From NCBI GenBank assembly GCA_945864765.1, contig CAMBDR010000028.1, positions 1 to 15,387 on the forward strand: DNA of 15,387 bases, read 5' to 3'. A program made the position numbers and the translations under genes. The DNA comes from Janthinobacterium lividum (GTDB taxonomy: Bacteria > Pseudomonadota > Gammaproteobacteria > Burkholderiales > Burkholderiaceae_D). The notes under the pieces were generated by a model. That model was given only the letters and a program-made list of their open reading frames with translations. It was not told where the DNA came from and searched no databases. Of the stretch, positions 1 through 7,091 are shown piece after piece (the first letter of the stretch is position 1; the number at the start of each line of letters is the position of its first letter).

Positions 1-861
1 TTGGTAGTGTTGTAAATCAACATCGACATCGTTGATATAAATTTCGCGCCGATGCTTAATACACCATGCGGCCAATTGGCTGGGGTCTTCCATCGTGCGT
101 TGGTAGGGCTGCATGCGTTGATCCCAACACATGGTGAACGGGAATTCAATCACGTTTTGCTCGGCGCGATAAAAGCCGACGCCAAAGAATTCGGCGATCA
201 TTAATTCATGCACGTAGCGGTACAGCGTTTGCATGATGTTGTCTCGATTCAAGCTGGCGGTGATTTCTCGTCCAATTTCACTCAAAACCGAGATGTTGCG
301 ATGGGCCAGTTCTACACTTTCTTTTTGCTTTTCGACTTGCTCTTTTTGGCTCATCAACTCGGCGGTGCGCAAAACAATGGTCGCTTCCAGATTGCTATGG
401 TAGGCATCGAGTTTTTGGCGCAAATCGAAGGCTTCAACCGCACGCTTGACGGTGAGGATAAAGTCTTGTGCATCAAACGGTTTGATGATGAATTTATAGA
501 TTTCTGCGCGATTAATGGAGTTGACAATCGCATCGATATCAATGAAGCCGGTAACAATGATACGTATTGCCTGGGGCAGCGTCAGGCGCAGTTTTTCAAA
601 TAATTGGATACCGGTTAAACGCGGCATGCGTTGATCGCTGATAATGCAGGCAAGCGTGCTTTTGTCTTCTAATTGCTCAATGATATCGAGCGCATCCTGT
701 CCATCCACGGCGACCAGCAAGCGGTAATTGGGGCTGAGCAGGGCGGTCATGACTTGGCGGTTGGCGGCCTCGTCATCGACAATCAAAATGGTTGGGCGAA
801 CGTCAGGGCGACTTGGGGTGTTTTCCAAGGTGTCGAGTCGCTTCATGTTGAATAATGCCAT
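1..861 (-). CDS. Response regulator, receiver-GAF, C-terminus cut by window edge
   Basis: This is the first 287 codons of a cytoplasmic two-component response regulator that continues past the left edge. The ATG at 861 follows a good ribosome site (AAGGA, complement of 865-869). Residues about 24-145 form a receiver domain: acidic pair D29/D30, probable phosphoacceptor D76 in the segment SDQRMP, switch residue T104 and conserved K127 followed by P128. Residues about 147-190 are charged and probably a coiled coil, and from about 190 a GAF domain begins (ISVLSEIGREITASL), still incomplete at the edge. The QRMP receiver subtype is known from regulators with cyclase, HD-GYP, phosphatase or kinase outputs, so the output cannot be stated. 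It lies in the same direction as the haloperoxidase gene but is separated from it by a terminator, so it probably has its own promoter in 862-1050; I found no convincing -35/-10 pair there. Confidence 0.9.
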   Translation of the reverse strand, partial: MALFNMKRLDTLENTPSRPDVRPTILIVDDEAANRQVMTALLSPNYRLLVAVDGQDALDIIEQLEDKSTLACIISDQRMPRLTGIQLFEKLRLTLPQAIRIIVTGFIDIDAIVNSINRAEIYKFIIKPFDAQDFILTVKRAVEAFDLRQKLDAYHSNLEATIVLRTAELMSQKEQVEKQKESVELAHRNISVLSEIGREITASLNRDNIMQTLYRYVHELMIAEFFGVGFYRAEQNVIEFPFTMCWDQRMQPYQRTMEDPSQLAAWCIKHRREIYINDVDVDLQHYQ

Positions 862-1049
862 TGCTTTCCTTTATCGTACAAAGATACCGATTTGTTTGCC
901 GGGTTTGTCCTATCGGTTCGGTACAGACAATCTTAGCCTAAAAATGGGTCGATTTGGCGTTTTCTCAGGTTTATATGAATCCTAACATGGGGGACAGGGA
1001 TAAAGTAGTGTGTTGTTGCTCGGGTAATGCAGAACACAATCTAAAAATA

Positions 1050-1089
1050 GAAAAAAAACTGAAAAAACGGAGATCCGCAGACCTCCGTT
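1050..1089 (-). terminator. Rho-independent terminator of the haloperoxidase gene
   Basis: On the minus strand a 7-bp perfect stem (AACGGAG at 1083-1089 pairing with CTCCGTT at 1066-1072, 10-base loop) is followed directly by T-rich sequence, with T runs at 1062-1067 and 1051-1058. It sits about 40 bases past the haloperoxidase stop codon and before the response-regulator gene, separating the two transcripts. Confidence 0.85.
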
Positions 1090-1127
1090 CGGTCAAGTTT
1101 GGTTTGTCTTGTTAGTCTGTTAATCTA

Positions 1128-2723
1128 TTAGCGTGCATCAATCCGGCGGAATGCGCGTCGGTAGATGTAATTGGCTAATTGGCGACCCATGGTGGCACCA
1201 CTCGTTTTATCATAGGACCAGTGTACGCCGAGGTAGATTCGGCTTTGGCCGTTTTCTTCTTCCGCTTCCGAGAACGAGCTATAGTTACGTACCACGGCTG
1301 GGCGCACATTGCCCTGGTTGTCTTTGTTGACGCCATTGTATTCATCCGAAACCAGGCTAAATTCAACATCGTCGCTGCCATACACATTGCGCAAGGTTTG
1401 GAACAGGGCGGAACCAAAGGTCGAGTGGCCGGAAGGGTAGGCCGGGAATGGCGGTGTGAAGTTAGGGCCAGTCAAATTGGTGGCTGGCGCGCCCAGTGGC
1501 TCCCATGTGGCTTGGGTGGTGGTCGCGGCATTACCATCGGTCTCGCCAGCACGAATGCCGTGAATCGGACGCCAGTGCTTGTAAGCGTATTTGGTTTCCC
1601 AGGCAGAAATGGCGGCATCAGCCATCGCGGTATTGGCCAGTGCAAACAGGCGGGCCAAATCATTGACATGGTAAGTGCCCATTTGTTCTGCAATCTGGAT
1701 GAGGAATTGATTAAACATGCGTGGTGGCGTACCCAGTTTGGCTGAGCCGTCATAGCCCCAGAAAATACCTTGAATGGTTTGGTCTGTGGTGCGGGTGGTG
1801 GGTGAGGTGGCGTCACCCTTGGCCCCCTTGTCCTTGACTTCGTTATAGGCCCTTGCATAGGCGGTACTGCTTAGTGCGGGTGGTGCAGGCAAGCGAAATT
1901 GCGAGCCGGAACGCAATACGAAGGGTTTGACACTGCCCCACAAGGCACCCACAGCAGCCGATTGTTGGGCAATCGGGTCTTTAGTCCAGTCGCCAGGATT
2001 GGTGCCGGGAATGTAATCGACGCCCACGATTTGTTCGCTGGCGGGCACATTATCATTGGCACGCAGCGCCAAAGTGGCGGCAGCAGCACGGGCACCCAGG
2101 CTAATACCATCGGTTTTTTGGCTGGCGTCGCGGGTAATGATATTGGCCAGATCAGCCGTTAAGGCGGCGTCAAAAATCGGCGCTTGGGATGGATACAATG
2201 CAACCAGGGTGTCGTGCGCAGACTGGGCAATGGCGGCATCAATCGAGGTTTTTTTGGGGGTACCCAAATAGCCAATATAGCATTGGTAGCCGCCAACAAT
2301 TGCGTTGACGGATTCAAACATGGCAATCGAAACAATGGCCAAGGCGCGAGAGGAGCGGTGTGGGCCATTTTGATGCGCCGTATGGACGGTTACACCGGTG
2401 CCGTTGGGGGTGTGGTCGAGTGCATTGGCATCCAGCGCGACATTCATCCAGTACAATAGGCGCTCGGTAGCGTGAGGCCCTAAACGTGGTACACCGGGTG
2501 CGCGTTCAACCAGGCTTTGTTGTTGCAGTGCATGTTGGGCACCGAGCATTACATTTTCATGTGAGGTATTGGAAGCAAGGGCAAAAGCGCTGGTAAAGAG
2601 TGTGGCGGCAATGGAGAGCATCACTTTTCCGGTAATACTTTGACCTGTGGCGTTGAATGCGGCGTTGAATGCGGCGTTGAATGTGGCGTTGCGTGCAAGC
2701 GAGAGTTTGGATTGCATAAACAT
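1128..2723 (-). CDS. Exported vanadium-dependent haloperoxidase / PAP2-superfamily protein
   Basis: The protein (531 residues from the chosen start) carries the whole active-site signature of vanadium haloperoxidases and related acid phosphatases: K378-x6-R385-P386, P430-S431-G432-H433, and S494-R495-x5-H501-x3-D505. In the family, K, R, S, G, H and R bind vanadate or phosphate, one His is the covalent ligand and one acts in acid-base catalysis. Haloperoxidases use peroxide to oxidise halides; phosphatases of this fold hydrolyse phosphoesters, and sequence alone does not decide which. The length fits the haloperoxidase branch. I chose the ATG at 2723 because GGAG lies six bases before it; an in-frame ATG at 2735 would add four residues. 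A hydrophobic segment at about residues 34-50 ending in AFALA looks like a signal peptide, preceded by an unusually long n-region built of Asn-Ala-Ala-Phe repeats. The gene is monocistronic, with its own terminator. Confidence 0.88.
   Translation of the reverse strand: MFMQSKLSLARNATFNAAFNAAFNATGQSITGKVMLSIAATLFTSAFALASNTSHENVMLGAQHALQQQSLVERAPGVPRLGPHATERLLYWMNVALDANALDHTPNGTGVTVHTAHQNGPHRSSRALAIVSIAMFESVNAIVGGYQCYIGYLGTPKKTSIDAAIAQSAHDTLVALYPSQAPIFDAALTADLANIITRDASQKTDGISLGARAAAATLALRANDNVPASEQIVGVDYIPGTNPGDWTKDPIAQQSAAVGALWGSVKPFVLRSGSQFRLPAPPALSSTAYARAYNEVKDKGAKGDATSPTTRTTDQTIQGIFWGYDGSAKLGTPPRMFNQFLIQIAEQMGTYHVNDLARLFALANTAMADAAISAWETKYAYKHWRPIHGIRAGETDGNAATTTQATWEPLGAPATNLTGPNFTPPFPAYPSGHSTFGSALFQTLRNVYGSDDVEFSLVSDEYNGVNKDNQGNVRPAVVRNYSSFSEAEEENGQSRIYLGVHWSYDKTSGATMGRQLANYIYRRAFRRIDAR
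2649..2696 (-). repeat. 12-bp in-frame tandem repeat in the haloperoxidase leader
   Basis: Four consecutive 12-bp units (ggcgttgaatgc on the plus strand): two identical, the third with one change, the fourth with two. They encode repeated Asn-Ala-Ala-Phe in the n-region of the predicted signal peptide. The unit is four codons, so copy-number change keeps the frame. Confidence 0.9.
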
Positions 2724-2825
2724 TAAGATCTCCATCAGAAAGTGCTACAGGGAAATAGGTGGCTATAAAATAATTTGTAAGTATTATGGAAATATTAGGG
2801 TGGCCGATTCGGTTCGTCGCTCAGT

Positions 2826-2869
2826 AGCGTCAACTTAGCGTCAACTTAGCGTCAACTTAGCGTCAACTT
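2826..2869. repeat. Perfect 4 x 11-bp direct repeat upstream of the haloperoxidase gene
   Basis: Four identical adjacent copies of AGCGTCAACTT, with no spacer. On the minus strand each unit reads AAGTTGACGCT, so each presents a TTGACG hexamer in the direction of the haloperoxidase gene, whose start lies about 100 bases downstream. No -10 box at 16-18 bases from the last copy was found. The 11-base period is close to one helical turn, as in activator or initiator arrays; function is unknown. Confidence 0.92.
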
Positions 2870-3283
2870 TCGGCTCGGTGCCGGTGTGTCTGGCATCTTT
2901 ATTAGCCGGGTTGATCAGGCGCACTCAACTGAACAGCATTTTACTCCCAAAAGAAGTGGGAAAATACTCATGCCGGATGGAAACTTTGGTTTGGGTGCGA
3001 CTTACGATTTGTGACGATGTGCCTCAAGTAAAATGACGTAAATTGAAAAAAATGAGTAACGCCAGCTTTACATTTAAATATATTTGGCGGATAAGGGCTA
3101 TTGTTTTGCAGCGGAATGACTTGTTGTGTGATGTCTTGTGCCAATCAGTACTGCTATCTTGTTGTGGAATGGGTGAGTTTTATTGATGCTTTAAATAAGG
3201 GTTTGGCAGAATCTTGTATTTGAGTCCTTTGTGTCGCTGCTTTGCCTTGAGTTGGATATTGATTGTGATATGATTTGCAAGTT

Positions 3284-3313
3284 TTGACGAATATGGTCTG
3301 GGGTATCAATAAT
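3284..3313 (+). promoter_or_regulatory. Candidate sigma-70 promoter for ispD-ispF
   Basis: TTGACG at 3284-3289 and AATAAT at 3308-3313, spaced 18 bases, match the consensus at five of six positions each. A short dyad (ATCAAT-A-ATTGAT, 3305-3317) overlaps the -10 box. The ispD start is about 200 bases downstream, so a long leader would result. Prediction only. Confidence 0.45.
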
Positions 3314-3516
3314 TGATCAGTAGTATGGATGGCGCATAAAAGTGGCGTTGCGCCGATTGTTTTACTCTGCTCGTTCAGACATGGCGAGAGTTGAAAAATT
3401 CCCCTACCACGAGCGTTGTTTTTGTGGGACAACTTGCCTCTCCCTGGCCTTGGGGAATGGATTGAAAATGACGGAACCGGATGGGAAATGCCCTGAAATG
3501 ATCGGAGCTTTGTATC

Positions 3517-4209
3517 ATGCTTGAACAAAAAATCGCGTTGATACCCGCAGCAGGGGTCGGCTCGCGGATGGGCGCGGCTTGTCCCAAACAATATATGCCT
3601 TTGCTATCCCAGCCTGTGCTGTGGCATACGGTACAACCCTTTTTGGCCTGTTCTGGCATTGATCATGTGTATATTGTGGTGAGCCCGGATGATGCTTTTA
3701 TCGATCAGGTGTTTCCGCTTTGCCCTGCCAAATTAAGCTTGCTGCGCTGTGGTGGTAGCACCCGGCAAGCCTCGGTGTTGAATGGTTTATTGGCACTGCC
3801 AGCCCACGCCGATGATTGGATTTTGGTGCATGATGCCGCCCGGCCTGGCATTACCGTCGAGCTCATTTTGCGCTTGCAACAGGCGCTATTGTCGCATCCG
3901 GTGGGGGGCTTGTTGGCCTTGCCTGTGGCGGATACGGTCAAACAGCAGCAAGGTGAGCAGGTACGCACGCTGGAGCGGCGCGGTTTGTGGTTGGCGCAAA
4001 CGCCGCAAATGTTTCGTTATCAATTGTTGGTGCGCGCTTTGCAACTTGAAAGTAGAGAGGTAACCGATGAAGCCAGTGCCATCGAAGCGTGTGGCTTAAT
4101 GCCGCTGCTGGTGCCGGGGCAAACCCGTAATTTCAAGCTGACGGTGGCCGATGATATGTTGTTGATGCAAGCCTTGTTTGGATTGCTGCCGAATCAGGGC
4201 GCGGCTTAA
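3517..4209 (+). CDS. ispD: 2-C-methyl-D-erythritol 4-phosphate cytidylyltransferase
   Basis: IspD transfers CMP from CTP to methylerythritol phosphate, the third step of the MEP route to isopentenyl diphosphate, in the cytoplasm. All family motifs are present in the 230 residues: the nucleotide loop PAAGVGSRMG (10-19, with R17) followed by PKQY (K24), GGSTRQASVLNGL, the VHDAARP metal-site motif, LPVADTVK, TPQMF and TDEA near the C-terminus. Length is normal. The ATG at 3517 has GGAG nine bases upstream. ispF follows after a 54-base gap in the same direction, the usual ispDF pairing, so they are probably cotranscribed. Nothing unusual was seen. Confidence 0.97.
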   Translation: MLEQKIALIPAAGVGSRMGAACPKQYMPLLSQPVLWHTVQPFLACSGIDHVYIVVSPDDAFIDQVFPLCPAKLSLLRCGGSTRQASVLNGLLALPAHADDWILVHDAARPGITVELILRLQQALLSHPVGGLLALPVADTVKQQQGEQVRTLERRGLWLAQTPQMFRYQLLVRALQLESREVTDEASAIEACGLMPLLVPGQTRNFKLTVADDMLLMQALFGLLPNQGAA

Positions 4210-4263
4210 GTCAATAAGTAAAACTGATATAAAAAGATATAAACATATGGGTGGAGGATAAAT

Positions 4264-4755
4264 ATGGATTTTTCTGGATACAGGATAGGGCAGGGTTACG
4301 ATTGTCACGCCCTGGTCGCCGGGCGGCGCTTAATTATTGGTGGTGTCAGCATACCATTTCATCTCGGTTTGTTGGGGCATTCAGACGCCGATGTCTTGTT
4401 GCATGCGCTCATCGATGCCATTTTAGGCGCTGCCGCATTGGGCGATATCGGCCGCCACTTTCCCGATACCGACACCCGTTATGCGGGCGCGGACTCACGC
4501 GTGCTGTTGCGCGCAGCCTGGCAGTTGGTGCAAGCACAAGGTTATGCCTTGAGTAATATTGATGCAACGATTATCGCGCAAGCACCTAAAATGGCCCCGC
4601 ATATCACGCAAATGGTGAGTCATATTGCCGCAGACTTGGGTGTGGATGCTTGTCAAATTAATATCAAAGCAAAAACCAATGAAAAGCTCGGATTTGTCGG
4701 GCGCGAAGAGGGAATTGCCAGCCAAGTTGTCGCATTATTGCACCGACAGACGTAA
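4264..4755 (+). CDS. ispF: 2-C-methyl-D-erythritol 2,4-cyclodiphosphate synthase
   Basis: IspF cyclises CDP-methylerythritol 2-phosphate with loss of CMP, the fifth MEP step, as a trimer with zinc at subunit interfaces. The 163 residues show IGQGYDCHAL with zinc ligands D13 and H15, the HSDADVLLHA segment with third ligand H47, DIGRHFPDTD, and the C-terminal KAKTNEKLGFVGREEGIA motif. Where most relatives have Val or Ala between the Asp and His ligands this protein has Cys14; the ligands are unaffected. A strong GGAGG lies seven bases before the ATG. Together with the preceding ispD it completes the usual pair, and it ends about 40 bases before a new promoter. Confidence 0.97.
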   Translation: MDFSGYRIGQGYDCHALVAGRRLIIGGVSIPFHLGLLGHSDADVLLHALIDAILGAAALGDIGRHFPDTDTRYAGADSRVLLRAAWQLVQAQGYALSNIDATIIAQAPKMAPHITQMVSHIAADLGVDACQINIKAKTNEKLGFVGREEGIASQVVALLHRQT

Positions 4756-4793
4756 ACTGCACTGCTGGCTATCGGATGTATTGAGAATACCAA

Positions 4794-4821
4794 TTGGAAT
4801 TGCCGATTGATTTGGTACACT
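4794..4821 (+). promoter_or_regulatory. Candidate promoter for the rubrerythrin cluster
   Basis: TTGGAA (4794-4799) and TACACT (4816-4821) with a 16-base spacer, preceded by TGG as in extended -10 sites. It lies about 100 bases before the rubrerythrin start. A loose dyad (ACCAA at 4789-4793, TTGGT at 4812-4816) spans it and could be an operator. Prediction only. Confidence 0.45.
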
Positions 4822-4919
4822 ATGCGCAGGTATTCTTGTATGAACCTGTTTTGATGTCGCCAGGTGTGTTTTTCTGGCTGCATTAGTTTCTACCACTCTG
4901 AACCCCCAAGGAGAATTAC

Positions 4920-5342
4920 ATGTCCAATCTCAAAGGCTCCAAAACCGAAGAGAATTTGAAGGCCGCCTTTGCTGGCGAATCGCAAGCCAATCGTCGTTAC
5001 CTGTATTTCGCAAACAAGGCTGACATTGAAGGCCAAAATGATGTGGCTGCATTGTTCCGTTCCACAGCAGAAGGCGAAACTGGCCATGCGCATGGTCATC
5101 TGGAATATTTGGAATCCGCTGGCGATCCTGCCACTGGTTTGCCCATTGGCTCGTCGCGTTTAAATTTGCAAGCGGCAGTGGCGGGTGAAACCCACGAATA
5201 CACCGATATGTATCCTGGCATGGCCAAAACTGCACGTGACGAAGGCTTTGAAGAAATCGCCGACTGGTTTGAAACCTTGGCTAAAGCTGAGCGCTCACAT
5301 GCCAATCGCTATCAAAAAGCGTTAAATGAATTGGTTGATTAA
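4920..5342 (+). CDS. Rubrerythrin, diiron domain only (no rubredoxin domain)
   Basis: A ferritin-like diiron protein of 140 residues. Rubrerythrins reduce hydrogen peroxide to water in the cytoplasm. Probable iron ligands are visible: E20 (AGESQANRRY), E53 with H56 (GETGHAHGH), E90 and E93 (AGETHEY) and E124 with H127 (AERSHANRY). Classical rubrerythrins of about 190 residues end in a Cys4 rubredoxin domain that feeds electrons to the diiron site; here the protein stops after the four-helix bundle and contains no Cys. It therefore needs an outside electron donor, and the Fe-S protein encoded next is the natural candidate by position. AGGAG lies six bases before the ATG. A strong hairpin follows the gene, so rubrerythrin may be made in excess over the downstream genes. 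Confidence 0.95.
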   Translation: MSNLKGSKTEENLKAAFAGESQANRRYLYFANKADIEGQNDVAALFRSTAEGETGHAHGHLEYLESAGDPATGLPIGSSRLNLQAAVAGETHEYTDMYPGMAKTARDEGFEEIADWFETLAKAERSHANRYQKALNELVD

Positions 5343-5365
5343 TTCGTAAAGTTTAACTGCTGCAT

Positions 5366-5400
5366 CGTCATTTCCGCGCAGGCTCTTTGCGGAAATGACG
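5366..5400. terminator. 12-bp hairpin after rubrerythrin; terminator, attenuator or REP-like element
   Basis: CGTCATTTCCGC (5366-5377) pairs perfectly with GCGGAAATGACG (5389-5400) across an 11-base loop, 24 bases past the rubrerythrin stop and 28 before the next start. The tail (tgttgtctt) is only moderately T-rich, so full termination is doubtful; partial termination or 3'-end protection would fit. The arm also resembles CGTCATTCCCGC-type intergenic repeats common in proteobacterial genomes. Confidence 0.65.
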
Positions 5401-5428
5401 TGTTGTCTTAATTCACTGGAAGAAATCC

Positions 5429-6763
5429 ATGGCCACTGAAGGTAATTTGCAAGCGCCTACTCGTCATCCGCTCGATTGGAAGAGTGACGATTTTTATAGC
5501 GAAGACTCGCTCAATAAAGAGTTGGAGCGGGTGTTTGATGTCTGTCATGGTTGTCGTCGCTGTGTCTCGTTGTGTGGTTCTTTCCCTACCTTGTTTGATT
5601 TGGTCGATAATTCCAGCACGCTGGAAGTGGATGGGGTCGATAAAAAAGACTACTGGAAAGTGATCGATCAATGTTATTTGTGTGATGTCTGTTACATGAC
5701 CAAATGCCCTTACACCCCGCCGCATCCGTGGAATCTGGATTTCCCGCACCTGATGTTGCGTGCCAAGGCGGTCAAGTATCAAAAAGGCGAAGTCGTATTT
5801 CGCGATAAATTCCTCTCCAATACCGATGCTTTGGGTTCCTTTGCCGGCATTCCCATCGTCACCCAAACCGTGAATGCGGTAAATAAAACCAAATTTGCGC
5901 GCAATTTGATGGAAAATGCGCTGGGTGTGGATAAAGATGCCTGGTTACCTGAATTTGCCAGCAAAAAATTCCGCAATAGCGCCTTGGCATCCAAAGCCTG
6001 GCCAGTGCGCAATGGCGATGCCACGCCCGGTAAAGTGGCGGTGTATTCGACGTGCTATATCAATTTCAATGAACCGGGCGTCGGCCATGATTTGTTGGCC
6101 ATTCTTGACCATAATGAAATCCCGTATGTTTTGGTGAATAAAGAAGCCTGTTGCGGCATGCCCAAATTGGAGCAGGGTGATTTGTTGGGGGTGGAACAAA
6201 AGAAGAATATCAATATCCCCTTATTGGCGCAATTGGCCAGGGAAGGTTATGCGATTTTGACGCCGATTCCTTCCTGCACCCTGATGTATAAGCAAGAACT
6301 ACCGTTGATGTTCCCCGATTGTGCCGACACCCAGGCGGTGAAAGCGGCCATGCGCGACCCGTTTGAATATTTTATTGCGCGCAATCGCGACGGTTTATTA
6401 AAAACCGATTTCAAACAGCCTTTGGGGCAGATTTCTTACCATGTGCCTTGCCATTCGCGGGTACAAAACGTGGGCAAAAAGACGGCGGAAATGTTGCAAT
6501 TAACCAGCCCCAAAAAACTCACCATTGTTGAGCGTTGCTCCGGTCATGCTGGCACCTTTGGGGTGAAAAAAGAATTTCACGCCACGGCCATGAAAATTGG
6601 CAAGCCCGTCTTTAAAGCCATGAGCAATAATGAGCCGGAATATATCTCTTCCGATTGTCAATTGGCCGGGCATCACATCCAACAAGGCATGGAGCAAGCT
6701 GGCCTGAAACAAACCGAAATGGCACACCCCTTGGCCCTGTTACGTAAAGCGTATGGAATCTGA
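5429..6763 (+). CDS. (Fe-S)-binding oxidoreductase subunit, GlpC/HdrB-like, in rubrerythrin-DUF3501 cluster
   Basis: A 444-residue cytoplasmic-type protein (no signal peptide or membrane segment). Near the N-terminus are two [4Fe-4S] ferredoxin-like motifs: C39-x2-C42-x2-C45-x3-C49 and C82-x2-C85-x2-C88-x4-C93 followed by PYTPPHPW. The C-terminal half holds two CCG-type regions as in heterodisulfide reductase B, GlpC and glycolate-oxidase Fe-S subunits: the first has STCY, ACCGMP and PSCT; the second has VPCHSR, then RCSGHAGTFG instead of a Cys-Cys-Gly, and SSDCQLAG. That second site is therefore modified. The pattern indicates electron transfer and perhaps a special cluster or thiol/disulfide site. 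Position between rubrerythrin and DUF3501 suggests it feeds electrons to rubrerythrin; this is inference. The ATG follows GGAAG, and its end overlaps the next gene by 11 bases. Confidence 0.9.
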   Translation: MATEGNLQAPTRHPLDWKSDDFYSEDSLNKELERVFDVCHGCRRCVSLCGSFPTLFDLVDNSSTLEVDGVDKKDYWKVIDQCYLCDVCYMTKCPYTPPHPWNLDFPHLMLRAKAVKYQKGEVVFRDKFLSNTDALGSFAGIPIVTQTVNAVNKTKFARNLMENALGVDKDAWLPEFASKKFRNSALASKAWPVRNGDATPGKVAVYSTCYINFNEPGVGHDLLAILDHNEIPYVLVNKEACCGMPKLEQGDLLGVEQKKNINIPLLAQLAREGYAILTPIPSCTLMYKQELPLMFPDCADTQAVKAAMRDPFEYFIARNRDGLLKTDFKQPLGQISYHVPCHSRVQNVGKKTAEMLQLTSPKKLTIVERCSGHAGTFGVKKEFHATAMKIGKPVFKAMSNNEPEYISSDCQLAGHHIQQGMEQAGLKQTEMAHPLALLRKAYGI

Positions 6764-7058
6764 AAACAGCCCGACCTATTTGGAACCAGTTGAAAAATTG
6801 GCCGCACCCACCCAGGACATGCATCGCGGCTTGGCCGCCTTGATCGAAGCCTTGCATGCGGTCGATAGCTATACCCAACGCTACGACGCCTGTACCGATC
6901 CCGAATTGCGCCTGATCATTGCGCACCATCGCGATCAGCATAAAGCGCAAGCTGCCATGCTGTTGGAATGGGTGCGTCGCCGTGATGTGCGTTTTGACCA
7001 TGAATTGAAGCAGGCTTTGTTCAAGGCTGGGCCGATTACGGCACAGTTCAAAAGCTGA
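6753..7058 (+). CDS. Small encapsulated-ferritin-like protein with altered ferroxidase residues
   Basis: A 101-residue, mostly helical soluble protein. From memory it aligns along its length with the Rhodospirillum rubrum encapsulated ferritin (EncFtn): shared are EP-E-L near the N-terminus, HR followed by E-x-L-x-AVD-Y-x-QR-x-DA-x-TDPEL, AH-x-RD, AAM-x-LEW-x-RR-x-D and GPITA near the end. At positions matching EncFtn ferroxidase residues E32, E62 and H65 it has A33, H63 and Q66; entry-site E34 and W38 become H35 and S39, while E31 is kept as E32. The chain ends shortly after GPITA, so the C-terminal tail that targets EncFtn into encapsulins is missing, and no shell gene is in the window. Its start lies inside the Fe-S gene (11-base overlap), implying coupled translation. 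It may bind metal differently through H35, H58, H59 and H63 or act structurally; function unknown. Confidence 0.8.
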   Translation: MESENSPTYLEPVEKLAAPTQDMHRGLAALIEALHAVDSYTQRYDACTDPELRLIIAHHRDQHKAQAAMLLEWVRRRDVRFDHELKQALFKAGPITAQFKS

Positions 7059-7091
7059 TTTCCCATCCCATTTTTATTTGAAGAGAACCTT

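Larger units (their letters stand above)
2724..3516. other. Gene-free A/T-rich region between haloperoxidase and ispD
   Basis: About 790 bases between two divergent genes. It contains the four-copy 11-bp repeat at 2826-2869 on the haloperoxidase side, a small imperfect hairpin near 2941-2967 (CCCA/TGGG flanked by T and A runs), and a plausible sigma-70 promoter at 3284-3313 reading towards ispD. Open frames here are short, lack good ribosome sites or run antisense into ispD. I see no tRNA-like fold and no remnant of a recognisable gene. Confidence 0.6.

Noticed and set aside
862..1049. Promoter for the response regulator
   Set aside because: Only isolated -10-like hexamers were found on the minus strand, without an acceptable -35 at proper spacing; a promoter is expected but not callable.
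1179..1745. Long plus-strand frame (188 codons) opposite the haloperoxidase gene
   Set aside because: It is a shadow of a gene with complete catalytic motifs on the other strand.
2826..2869. CRISPR array or replication-origin iterons
   Set aside because: There are no spacers between the 11-bp units, no cas genes and no replication initiator gene; only a tandem repeat can be claimed.
2941..2967. Possible terminator hairpin (CCCA/TGGG with T and A runs)
   Set aside because: The stem is only four pairs with asymmetric mismatches and there is no gene ending nearby.
3342..3524. Plus-strand 60-codon frame overlapping the ispD start by eight bases
   Set aside because: It has a non-ATG start, no ribosome site and no family resemblance; ispD has its own GGAG.
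3154..3591. Minus-strand open frame of 145 codons between the non-coding region and ispD
   Set aside because: It runs antisense into the certain start of ispD, has no recognisable domain or ribosome site, and its composition looks like translated non-coding sequence.
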